Shown piece after piece: positions 27,401 to 38,762 of a DNA stretch of 64,000 nt. Below the pieces are notes generated by a model. It saw only the letters and a list, made by a program, of their open reading frames with translations, had not been told where the DNA came from and did not search any database. Position 1 is the stretch's first letter. Each line of letters begins with the position of its first letter. The stretch spans positions 529,807 to 593,806 of the forward strand of contig JAYKAV010002553.1 in the NCBI GenBank assembly GCA_035582835.1, in the 5' to 3' direction. The position numbers and the translations under genes are program-made. This DNA is from Phoebastria nigripes (Eukaryota > Chordata > Aves > Procellariiformes > Diomedeidae).

Positions 27401-29407
27401 TTTCCCTTAGTGCTTTGGAAGAAATAAACAATTCTAATTCCCAGACTGCTGTGGAAATCTGCCTCTAGTAAAATGTAACTAACACCCAAAATATAGCATT
27501 AAATTAAAGGTCAGCAGGGAACTGAGATCTCTGCCCAGCACAGAGCAAGCAGCCTTTTGTCATATCCCTAAAGACAGACAAGAGGCTATAGGGTAGAAAA
27601 GCCAAAGCTTTGCGTTTTGCAAGTCTCAGCTTTTCAGAGCACTCAATCATCTGCCTTAAATCCCATTCATCTGTAAGGAAGGGGTGCTGCTAAACAAATA
27701 TGAAAATTTCTCCTTTCTGAAGTTCATCACAGAATTATCAGGATTGTTGCAACCTATGTGTCAATCAGGCAAAGCAGATGCTTCTCATGTGGTCTCTCAG
27801 GCAAACAACTGGGTGGGCAGATGCACTGAAGGGGAAGATGTGTCCTGGAATACACTCTGCCTATTAGAGCATCTTCATGGTGGTAGAAGTGTCAAAACTG
27901 CAGGCACTTGGCTTCTCACCAGGGCTCAAAACAGTGACTCTTAAGAAAGCCATAGCCCCCAGGACTTCAGAGTTGTCTGACTGCTAGGTCTAATGATCAC
28001 CTGGAATTTTGTAGTATTAATGAGAACTAAGTGCAGATTTTCCTGATCCAAATACAAATCCCTAGTGTGCAAGTGAAAGAAGAAACAGCCCAAGCATCTG
28101 CAGGGGAGCAGGTACAAGCCTGGCANTTTCAGCTCCCAGCAGCAGCGGCTGTATGCACAGCTGCAAACTGTTGTGAAGCCCTGAGCTTGTTAGTTCTTAG
28201 GACAAGGGAATTAGCAGTACAACTGCTCCACAGGAAGATGAAGTAGTCCTGGCTCATGGCAGGAAGCCCTTCTGCTCCGGTGCAGCCAAAGGCTACAGAT
28301 TCACAATGGGCTGCAGCCTGCTTGACTGCTTCCTTATGTCAGCACTCCAGGGTGGTCTCATTTCAAATGATGGGTGCTCTCAGATCACCAAGCTGGCCGT
28401 GATCACTGGCAATGATACTTGACAGGCAAGAGGAATCATAGCTGGGAAGAAGTATTCTCNGTAACTTTCTTTGGTGTTTGCATGTTGTTATATTGATTTA
28501 ATTTTAGCTGCAAACCTCAAATTACACAACAGCAAAGTGCGTTTTCCACATATCTTCTTGTGATTTCTAGGAAATGGGCACCCCCTATCTCAGCTCCAAA
28601 ACCAGCCATCAGCAGGTTGGGTCAGCAGCTGGGAGCAGGCACTCTGGGACCCAGCCCTGCCTCTGCCCAGCACCACATGGGGACACAGCCAAAGCCACCT
28701 CAGCTCAGTCTTCGCTACGCAGCTCTGTGCCTTGGTTAACTCTGTGCATGTGGAGGGTTGGTATCTCCCAGTGGCAACGTGTAAAACCAAGGAACACCCA
28801 TAGACTGAATCTGGCCTCTAAGTGCCAACACCAACACAGCCAAGAGGTGCCCAGGGAGAACCGAGGCTGCCCTGGATTTATCACCATGATAACCGTAGAG
28901 ATTGTGTTTCTTCACCTCTTCCCCTCTCAGCTCCCTCTTTCCTCTTCAGGCACAAAGACATGATCTCTCCACGGTGATTTTGCCCACTGATAAACACCAG
29001 TGGCTGACAGTGTTTCACTAAGGAGCAAAGGACAGGAGTGAGGGAGCAGGTGCTTGCAGGCTGCTCCAGCATTTGTCAGTCTGCTGTGTCAGGAAAGACA
29101 TTTCAATACTCAGCAGGACACCAAATACAGACAGGGGTAATATTCAACACTCTGCTGGGGCTCTCCAGTTAGGGATGGGAGACACACATGGGAGCAGCTT
29201 AGAAGGAAGCCTAAAAAGAACATGAAAGGAATAAAATGGACCAAATATATAACCCAAACTGAAACAAGAGTTTTTAGNTTAAAAGAGGAAGGCCATCAAT
29301 ACATGAAGCTAACTGGGGACTTGCTTTTGCCATCAATGTTATATAGCAGATGCTCAGACATTAACTTTGTTGGGAACAGAATAAAACCCAAAGAGAATTA
29401 AATACTT

Positions 29408-29510
29408 TAAGGCCTAAAGAGCCATTAGGTCATCAAGTCTGACCTCCATGTGTAGCACATGTTCCAGAATTTCACCAAATCATTCCTGCATTAAGCTCAA
29501 TTTTTCTTCC
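29408..29510 (-). mobile_element. Old CR1-like 3' tail, antisense (tentative)
   Basis: CCATTAGGTCATCAAGTCTG followed by ACCTCC, then AGAATTTCACC and ATTCCTGCATT, resembles the antisense 3' end of an old CR1-type LINE seen in turtles, crocodiles and birds. It is clearly more diverged than the other CR1 ends here. I recognise it from memory only, and the borders are approximate. Confidence 0.5.
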
Positions 29511-32500
29511 AGAAAGGAATCCACTTTGTAAGAAAAGGGTGTTGGAGTGCCATAATTCAGGAGGGTAAGGCATGCATCAGGTGTGGCTTTCTTGGGACCA
29601 AGAGAGAAGGGGAATGACACAGGCTCCCAGACCATGGGTTGTAGCCAGGCCTCACCCAGCTGCTCAGCCCCTGTATTTGAACTCTGGCCTTGTCTGATGC
29701 CCCGTATTGCAACAAGCAGAGATGTTGGTATTGAGAAATCAGTGTCCCACCATGACCTGGCAGCACCGAGCAGTGAAATACAGCAGAAGCTGCCAAAAAA
29801 CTTACAATATTCCCACCAAAAATTTTCAAAAAAGAAATTAGAAACAAAAAGCTTTTCTTTTAAAAGAAGAACGAACAAAGCCAGCATTTAAATCCTCTTG
29901 CCTGAGCCCAGGGTTATGCCACAATTCAGGTAAATGATGTTTATATAACTGGCATTTGGCTGAATGCATAATTCCTATTTAACAGCTGAAGTGAGGCATT
30001 TTGGGTCTTCAAAGAAATCTGACAAGTAATTCTCACTGTAGTTCTGCAGGGTAGCTGAGAGGTAATTATCCTTCTCACTAGTAAATCAATTAGGAATGAA
30101 TGTATGGAAAGTTTTTCCTCTCCTCCAAGTAACTGCTAATCCTCTAAGCATTAATGAGCAGCCAAGGCTAGCAACAGTGTGCAAACCCATCAAAAATCAA
30201 TAGGAGCTGCGAGGCACGCAGGGTCCAATCAGCACCTGGGAGCTAATGCCTCAGAAGAAAATATCTTGCCTGGAAAGGGTCTGCACGATTCACTGTGTGC
30301 ACACAGGCCCTGTGCACATGTGTTACTTTTGGTATTTCCCTCCCCGTTTATTGCCTCAAACAAAGACCTACTTTTGAGGCTCACAAGAGATCACTGCATT
30401 GTGTTCAACTAGCCAGCACTTGTGCTGTTAGAGGTGAAACACAAGGGATCTGGACTTTCTCTACTGGGGTGCAATTGATTCACCTACTGCTTTGTGATTC
30501 GTTATTGGTGGTTATCCTCAGGAGCTCAGCAAAAACATGATGCTTACTCTNTGCAGGCCACTGTAACAATATTCACCCAGAGAGACTTGGAGAAGATTAC
30601 AACACAAGTGCATTTTTTGCAGTGCACAACATCATGAATCTGTAAGGGGTGAGTGGACACTAAACCTGATATTGAATTTGACAAATACCAGATGCTCCAA
30701 TCCAGTGACACCTTCTCCAGGCATTTTTCAAATGCTGCATGGATGTTTGGAATTGCTTTGACNGTGAACAAAGCAGAGTCAGCTCTGGGTTCAGACAAAC
30801 CACCTGTTTAACCATGCACATTAACAGTGCCCATATATTTAGCAGAGGTAGAAAGAATGAAAACAAGTTGTTCCCACAGCAGCCAGCACTGAAGCTGGTT
30901 TCCTACATGTTTTCCTTACAGCTGATCTCTCCATTTCAAAAGATTTTTCAGAAGGGAGGAGAAGAGGGAAGACAGACAGATAAGTCCAGAAATTATTTCC
31001 TTAAGACATAAGACAAAAAAAAAAATTTTAAAAATTGTCATCTGAAATAAGAAAACAGCAGGTAAAGATTTGTCTGCATGNCACTATATGATGAAGTGTA
31101 GGTGTTATTAATAGAAAAAAGGAGAGAAAAGACTGCTAATCTGTAAAGCTCGATAGCTTGAGAAATTGCTAGAAGATAATCATATATCCTAGTACTCCGA
31201 TTTGTGAGGGAGACTTTACACCAGTGACGTAGGATTTGTAACTGAGCATATTGCCTCTGATTTCAGGTGGGCAGAGTTGCTTTAGAAACAGAATGAAGAA
31301 GAATTAACTCTTCAGTGCCCACCATACTGCATATGCGATGTGTATGAAGGCCAGGAGAGCTCATTACGAACCATCTTCATTCCATTTTGCTCAGAAAAAA
31401 GAAGTCAAGGTAGTTTTCATGAGAATTCAGCTTCTGCATTAGGAAAAATATAAGCTGACCCCTGCCCACTGCATTCTTTCTCTCTTCTATAGATCCAAGC
31501 ACACATATATTGTTGGCGATAGTAATCAGAGCTATGACTGCCTTAAGGTTGCATACACCAAAATAAACATCAATCCTGAAACTTCTGCAGACTGACCAGT
31601 GATGGAAAACACAACAGTAGTAACAAGAACAGTACAAGTAGCAAAATACTAGTTTGGAAACCTATTGATGGAGACAGGAGAGGGGCAGTTTGGAAGCGAT
31701 CAAGCAGAATGGGCTGCACCCCATCCAAACACAACTCCACTGCCAGCAATTAGCTACNTGCTGCAGCCCTCCCACATTGATTTCTGTGGGTAGCTGAAAG
31801 CCTGTTGTCCCACTACCTCCCTTGAATCAACACAGGCAATAATTTTAAATCAAAAAGGCACTGAGTAATAACTCCTGGGCTGCACTCTGTGAGCCAGCTG
31901 CAGTCCTAATTGNATCACGTGGGAAGCGTGAGCAGGGGGTTTGAAAGCTATGACCTCATCTTCTCTCCTACACATTCAAATCAAATCTTAGGTCTCCCAC
32001 CCACTCTCCCAGGCATATTCTGCTTTCAGCCCCCTTACATGATGTAACTAATGAAAATGTCATTTACATCTTTACCTCCAACTTCTTGCTAGGGAAAGCA
32101 TAAAGGAGAAAAGAGTCAAATGCAGAAATAAATGCCTTTTACTTAGTATTTCTAATAATAAGGAGACAGAGAAGGCAGGGAGAGGTGTATTAGCCAAAGC
32201 CAGTGTAAGCAAGAGTCCCAGAAACATTTGTGTGAGTTCAGCTTCTTTAAAGGTGTAACAGTCAGGAGCAAATAGAAGCAACCCTTTTATTTCTCTAACA
32301 CATTCAGCAGGAGATTAAAGACTCCATCCCTGTCACAAAACCAGGCATAATTCTACTGGATTCCATGGAATTGCATTAGTGCAACTTAGACAGCAAATTC
32401 AAGCTCTTGTGAGTTACCAACGGATTTCACTTTAGGATCATAATTCCTCTCAGAATGAACAGAATGCTGTAATTTTGTTTCTATAGCTACCAACTCGATG

Positions 32501-32512
32501 GCTCTCCCTTAC

Positions 32513-32612
32513 CTTCCTCTTGTTAGTGGGACTGACATAAAGGTAGCTCAGCACAGTCTTCAGGCCTACTTTGTCATTTAGCTTTTCATAGGTAGTGCCA
32601 TAGTCTGTCGAC
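32513..32612 (-). CDS. SORCS1: Internal coding exon of SorCS VPS10 domain, 33 codons plus one base (likely SORCS1)
   Basis: On the minus strand the acceptor is a C/T-rich tract ending in TCTCCAG, and the donor is GTAAGG at 32512. The exon is 100 bases: the first G completes a codon split across the upstream intron (phase 2), followed by 33 codons running from STDYGTTYEKLNDKVG to YVSPTNKRK. The first eight residues (32611-32588) form an Asp-box, S-T-D-Y-G-T-T-Y. The exon ends on a codon boundary, as the 10446 exon requires, and the joined reading NKRK-IMLL is continuous with SorCS proteins. A split Arg codon before STDYG fits the family. The STDYGTTYEK form favours SORCS1; SORCS3 as I recall it has SSDFGTTYEK. 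The exon encoding the sequence before this Arg was not found in the 31 kb upstream, consistent with a giant first intron. Confidence 0.9.
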
Positions 32613-34269
32613 CTGGAGAAAAGAGGAGACAAAAAGAGTTCATGTGGTTATTAGAGCTCAGGGGAAGGAAATGACTGTGTGAACAGATGCTCAAAGTTAT
32701 AGCTTAAGCATTATTACCCTTAAAACTCAAGCTTTTGTGTTTCATTCAGGGTGGCCAGCAAAAAGGAGAAGAAAATTTGAGTCCTTTGGGGCAGGGTCTG
32801 TCTCTGCATCAATTGATCCTATGCACCTGGGGAGCTGTGGTGCACCTGTGAAGATGGAGTTTAGGGGAGGCTCTGCTCTCATCTGCCAGTGTAGGATTGC
32901 ACATGATATCTACATGAGAGGACTCTGATCTCAGCAGCACCCTTAGCACAAATTCTCTTTTCAGACAAATCCCACAGAAGAATCCAAATTAAACCCATCA
33001 ACAACAGTTTTATTTAAGTAGGCTGATTTTTGACTTGGAGATGGGGATCCAAACATGGCTCAGAATGTAACAGCTGAACTCATGTCTAGATAAAAATGTA
33101 CCTAAACTGGCATCTTGAGTCCTCAGTCACCCCCATCCTACTTTGTGCCAGGCATTTAATTTTTCTGAGTTACACAGACAGATTCAGGCCCCTACACTAG
33201 CAAATCCCACCCGGAGGAGCAGATGATCTGGGGGTGGCATTACCCATTCGTGACTGGGGAAAAGGGCTGCTTCGTCACAGAGGGTTTTCTGTAGCTTCCT
33301 CCTCTTCATTTGTGGGCATGTTTGAAACCTCACTTTGCCCTGCTTGTTTCTCTGCTGTTTTCATACTCCGCTTTGCCTAACAAACAAGATTTTTCATACC
33401 AGAACAAATCAACAGCTACCTAGTACAGGATCCCACACCTNAAGAGTGGTCAGCACCAGCTTGCTTTAGAAGAGTTGTCACAACCTGCATGAAAAGCCCA
33501 CCCACCCCATCCAAACACTGGGGAGAGCCTAGCTCCTGACTACACAGCTTCTATCATATGGACAGAGCAAACACAAACCTTACCAGGTGGACAAGGAAAG
33601 ACCCTCACAAAAAGCCTACTAGGACATAACTATGATTTTATTAAGATGAGAATTCATGGCCCCTGCCNTCCTCTCTAATCACACTTTTTACTAAACAGAT
33701 GATTAGAGAACAAGTAGCAAATTCAGTGCCTTTCCCAGTAACTAGCTCCAGGAATTTTCTGATTTTCTAAGCTCAGCAAGCCTCCAGCATCCGCAGCTTT
33801 GAGGTTCTGCCTGAGACCAATCCTCTGCTCCTTGTCTGTCTGGCAGAGAAATGGCCCAAGTCACCCTTCGGGCATCGCAGTGAACAGGGCCGCTGCGCCC
33901 AGCAGCTCCAGGCTCCCACTCAAGTGGCTGCAGAAACTGAGTGATGCCAGAATCTGCACCCAGCTACGCTGGTTTTCCTCTGCTAGTGGAGTCCAGAATG
34001 ACACCAAAAAGNCCATGCCACAAAACCAGACAGCTGTTTTCAGGCTTCCAAGTGGTAGGACTCATGAAGTCAAAAGCTTCTTTTATCACTGATGTGGCTC
34101 CAACACATTTGCTTTTATGCATCTTTCAAGCACAATTCCTAAATGTTTTGCAAACTGGTTCTTTCCTTAAACGGGTTGAACCAACCTTCCTCCTTTGAAC
34201 GCTCAGCAGTCAGGGGTGCTTCAAGTCTTAAACAACTTCCTTGTGTTCTGGTTTAGCTCTTTAATACTA

Positions 34270-34295
34270 AAATAGAGCTAATACTAGCTCTATTT
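34270..34295. repeat. Perfect 10-bp inverted repeat with 6-nt spacer
   Basis: AAATAGAGCT at 34270-34279 pairs with AGCTCTATTT at 34286-34295 around AATACT. It lies about 50 bp before the first of the 89-bp repeat copies. No function is evident. Confidence 0.85.
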
Positions 34296-34341
34296 ACACT
34301 TAATACTCTTTTGTACTAAGGCATAGTATTGATACTTACTG

Positions 34342-34430
34342 GGCTTCACAGAGACGTCCCACAGGATATTACAATAATGTACTGTATTTCCATAGCACTT
34401 TCCCATCCAAAGAATCTGAAGATCTTGTCT
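34342..34430 (+). repeat. First copy of an 89-bp dispersed repeat (MIR/CORE-SINE-like)
   Basis: From GGCTTCACAGAGACGTCC to ATCTTGTCT it aligns without gaps to 35003-35091, with 8 mismatches in 89 by eye (about 91%). Its core, CCATAGCACTTTCCCATCC, resembles old amniote SINE-type repeats that I recall with a similar 'cactttccatccaaagaatct' core. The matching tail seen in the second copy is absent here. Family assignment is tentative; the duplication itself is directly visible. Confidence 0.75.
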
Positions 34431-35002
34431 CGCTAGGTATCAATACCACACAAAAAACCTCGCAGCTTTCCCCCTCCAGCCAAGCTTGAAACTGAAGCAG
34501 CTCAATTAATAAAACTGAACAATCCAGGCCAATTAATTCCACTACACGAGGCCTCCTATACATGCAAATTCAACAGGTCAGGAATCCTCAAGTAACACTA
34601 AGCTCTAAGCAGAGGGTAACACACAGGGGGCAAGCACTGAGGTACTTCCTTGATCTCACACTTCCAACAGCACTGAAGCTCTGAACAAGCCACGTTCAGG
34701 ACTACACATGTACCCGCCACCAGCCAGGGAAAGAGATCACTGGTTTCAATCAGCATTCAAAGAGAATACAAATAACAGTTTAATATTCTGACAAAGCTAC
34801 TTCGGTTTTGTTCTCTGAGTCATTTTCAGATGTCCCAAAATGCCTTGCACTTCTAAAGATGCAGGCTGGATGCCCTAATGACTCTTCCTCATTAAACCAT
34901 TATCACTCATTGCATTTGCCCTTTCAAAGAATAGCTAGAAAGGAAGTGGGATCATTATTTCGTTAGCTTCTCTAAGGCTTTATTATCATGACAGTCACCA
35001 CT

Positions 35003-35181
35003 GGCTTCACAGAAACGTCTCAAAGGACATCACAATAATATACTGTATTTCCATAGCACTTTCCCATCCAAAGAATCTGAAGCTTTTGTCTCATGTTAAT
35101 CCATTCAAACTAACAAAGTCCCAAGGGCCATACTGGGAAATATTATCTCTATTCTAGAGATGAAGAAACTGAAAGCTTGCA
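35003..35181 (+). repeat. Second copy of the dispersed repeat, with MIR-like tail
   Basis: 35003-35091 matches 34342-34430. Beyond it, GGGAAATATTATCTCTATTC at about 35135 and GATGAAGAAACTG at about 35160 resemble the tail of MIR/CORE-SINE-type elements (the 'tattatccccattttacag...gaaactgag' pattern). This copy is therefore the longer one. The right boundary is uncertain. Confidence 0.6.
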
Positions 35182-35318
35182 TAGGTAATGGTTCATTTTT
35201 TTCAAAAGCAGGCATCTACAATTAGCCATTTCAGCTTCTATAATCATCTAGTGTATGGCTTGATATGCAAACCTGCTAAACTCCTACCACCAAATTGCCT
35301 AATTTGAAAACAAGTATT

Positions 35319-35363
35319 NNNNNNNNNNNNNNNNNNNNNNNNNNNNNNNNNNNNNNNNNNNNN
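35319..35363. other. Assembly gap, 45 N
   Basis: A run of N in single-copy intron sequence. No repeat is evident at either edge. Confidence 0.99.
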
Positions 35364-38300
35364 TTGGCTACCTAATTTTAGCAACCTAAGCCTGAACATT
35401 TGAAGAGATGTGACCCACAGGTGGAACAGAACCATTCTGGCTCAGCTTTTAATCTTAACTTGAACCCTTCTCCTTTACTAATTACTTATCTTTGCAGTCA
35501 AAGACTTCTAACTGCAAATTAACTAGCCCACATGTCCTCACAGTTGCTTGACACTACAAGCAGACTGGATATCATGTTTTCTCCCATTCCTCTGGTCAGA
35601 ATAGGATCCACTTCAAAGCACATTATTGAAGGAGTGGAGGGGAAGAAAGGTTGTAGTTATATCAAAATGATAAAAGACTCAGTGATACAAAAGACCCTTT
35701 CCATGAGTCACACCCCAAATGCCTGCTTTAACTTTGGTTGTCCAACTGATCCTGCCTAGCTGGTTCTCTTCTGCGTTCCTCCTTTGAAGCCATCACTGGA
35801 GTCTCATCATCTTGGAAGGCTGTTATTGCCTTCAGCCTCAAGTTGATATTTGCAGATTGCTTCTAACCACACACACATGTGTATACATAAAAGTGTTATT
35901 AACAGTGCTTTCATAAAACAAATTGTTGCACCTCGTTACACCTCTGGTAGCACAGAAACTGTTACAATGTGGAATGGACTCTGGCTATATATACAAAGCC
36001 TGTAAAAGCTCAGTCCATGCATTTTGTCCCACATGTCCTTATACATTGATCTTACAGCATTTCATTGTCCCCTCTATCCTGCTTTCCATCCTGCAAACCA
36101 AGCTGCTGGCAATACCCCAAGAAGGGCTGCACAGTGAAAAGCAATAAAACTCAAGGGGTAGTCCAGTCTTGAATGGAACTTTGTCTACTCCAATTCAGCT
36201 TTTTGGTTTTTGTAACTAGCAGTTCCTACCAGCCATGAGGAAGAATCTCTTTGCTAGTCTTGGTTAACATGAAGAAAGATTTGATCCAGTGCAACACAAG
36301 TGTCATGTTTATATAACCAAATAAACGTGGGCTTTCCCTGAACAGGCTGTGGCACCAAATTCTACGTATTCCCTTTGGAAAAGCAAGGTTTATAATGTAA
36401 TTAATTTATTGGGAGACTGTAAATTCTCCCATAATCATATTCTATTATAAACAGTTGGGAAAGAAAATCACCTGCTTGATTCCACTGCCCTCCCCTGATG
36501 GGCCGCGACGTGTTTTAATCATTGCTGCAAGTGCTGTCCCACAGTCTGGCAGAGCAGGGCTCAAGGGGCACACCCAAGCAGAGAAGCTTCTCTCTGCCAA
36601 ACCTGGTCATAACTCAGTGCACCAAGAGCTAACAAAATCCATCTTGTTCCTGTAGGTCTGAGCCTGAGCTTCCCTGTGAATCCAGCAAACAGGCCTAAGC
36701 CAGCAGACTTTAATATAGCGATAAGACTTGCTGATCCCAGGGATATGAAGTAGAGGTGTATAGAAGCAGAGAGAATGCCATCTGAATAGCTTTTAGAGGA
36801 GTCCTCCTCTCAGATGGTTTCCATCTCAGGGCTCTGTCAGGCAGAGAAAGGAGGTTTTGTTCGTTTGCGGTCTCAGCTACGGAGATAGGCTATAAAATAT
36901 GTATCAGTCTCTCAGGAGCAAAATTGCTGCAAATGCTGGCCCTGGACGGCTGGGAGGGACAAGTCAACCTCCTGGAGTGTACATGTGCCACCAACTCTCC
37001 TGTCAGAGGGTTTCTCCTCTGCACCTGTGACTCTCCCCGACTGTGTGTGGAGAAGAAGCAGGTATGGTTTTGATTTTAGATTCTCAGCCTTTTTCCTAAG
37101 ATAGTAAAGCTTATGCACTCATCTCCAGATCAGAGTCGCGCTACACACGCACCCGCAGTCCCACGTTGAGAACCNTGTGGGGGAACAGCTCTGCTTAAAT
37201 GAACAGGAGAATATCCCGATTCTCTGTGCACNTCAGAGAGCAAGAGGAACACACATAGCCCAGATTAACATTCGCTTCTCTTCCTATGTGCCTGCAAACT
37301 GTCTGCCTGCAGTGTGCCTGTCTCTCCATACCCCCCAAACAACTTCTTGTTTTTACCCATTGGCCAATTTTCTCCCAGTTTGACAGAGAAACAAAAACCC
37401 GAGAGGAACAAAGTTTCTACAAGTTTCATGAAAACCAGCAGCCAGCAAAAGGAGAGCAAACTTATTAGCGCTCAGAGAAAAGCTGCAGCATGAAACCAAA
37501 TCCCATGAGACATGACAGCAGGCACATCTCTCTGAACATCCANCTGCAGGAAAACATTCAAACACAGCTCACATATTAATACACCACAAAGAACCCAACT
37601 GCACAACACAAGAAGTCAGACTGCCAAACTTCCATTGCTTGTGAAACAATTTGTTTCCATCTCTCCCTTCCCCTTCCTCCCCCTCAAATTACCCTCCCTG
37701 AGATAAAGGCCTTTCTGAAGCTATGACACAAGGAGAAGAGATCCCTCCTGAGTCAGAGTCCAGCTTGACCACCTCTGTGGCAGCCCCAACTGTAAACCCC
37801 TTTGGCCAGCTATCCTAGTGACCATAAATGGTTCAGGACTCAGACAAAAGCTGGCTCAGCACTGACCCCACCACACTGCTTTGCACCAAATGGCTAAATA
37901 GGTTCTTACTGGAGCACAGAGTCCTAAATCAGGAACCAGGCCAACCACAGAATAATTACTGCACCACGTGGGAAGCTGGTCCCACTAACTTACAGGCAGG
38001 GCAGAGGGCTGCTCCTCTTCGAAAGGATACCGGTCATTTAGCATGCTCTGGCCCTGCCTCTCTTAACTCTTTGAGATTATTCCTTTTCTTCCTTGTTGAA
38101 CATTTTAGACTAGTTCCTGGCTTTTGGTGACTATGGCTGTTGGTGGCTGAACATCCTCCACTCCCAAAGCATTTTTCGTATTTAGATACAAAAGAGAGAA
38201 GCAACCTTTCCTCTCTTAGGGCTGCTTATGAGCCCAGACAAAGCCAGAGTCTGCCCTGGGCAGCCAAATGCCTGGGACAGAAACACAGAGTTGGCCCTGC

Positions 38301-38627
38301 AGCTAATCCAGCCCCAGCTGGAGCTCTGGAAAGGCAGGGCGACTGCTGCCCCTGCCAAGGCAGGGAATGGATGCAAGTCTAGCAATGCTCCCCCAGAAGC
38401 AGCGGACGTGGTGCCACCCATCGCTGCTAACCCAGCTCCCTGGGCTCTCCTTCTCTGCCTCTCCAGGACTATATCATGCCCAACCGCAAGGCAACCNGGG
38501 GAGCCCAGGTCCAGCTCCCAGCCTGCAACAGTGGAGCCTAATTTCACTTACCATGAGGCAGTTCCCAAAAAGATCCACTCTTACCAGCACAAGCCTGTCT
38601 GGCTGACCTGGTCACACACAAGGACAC

Positions 38628-38762
38628 TTTTTTTTTTCTGACCAAAAAAAAAAAAAAAAAAAAAAAAAAAACAAAAAAAAAGAAAAAAAAATAAAAAAAA
38701 AAAAAAAAAAGGAAAACAAAACCCAAACACAAACAAAAAGCCCAAGCAAACAAAAAAACAAC
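38628..38762. repeat. Poly(T)/poly(A) and A-rich low-complexity tract
   Basis: Ten T bases (38628-38637) are followed after CTGACC by 28 A bases (38644-38671), then A-rich sequence with isolated C, G and T, passing into an AAAC-like run to about 38762. The T and A arms could pair as a hairpin. No mobile element is recognisable beside it. Confidence 0.9.

Larger units (their letters stand above)
10447..32512 (-). other. SORCS1: Intron of 22,066 bp between the two SorCS exons
   Basis: The borders are the GTAAGG donor at 32512 and the AG acceptor at 10448-10447, in phase 0. I recognise in it one host-sense solo LTR (19455-20031), an old CR1-like tail (29408-29510), a TA/CA dinucleotide run (13313-13344), two poly(T) tracts and a poly(A) tract abutting an assembly gap. 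The remaining stretches (10449-19449, 20037-29407 and 29511-32512) are AT-rich single-copy sequence with only short, shadow-like ORFs and no exon I could support. About 13083-13300 is an AT-rich block of the kind that is sometimes conserved, but this is only an impression. Confidence 0.8.

Noticed and set aside
29480..29887. 135-codon minus-strand ORF
   Set aside because: Begins near an old CR1-like tail, low-complexity Phe/Leu start, no recognisable protein.
38228..38641. 137-codon plus-strand ORF
   Set aside because: Lies in a GC-rich patch that also opens the opposite strand; no domain seen.
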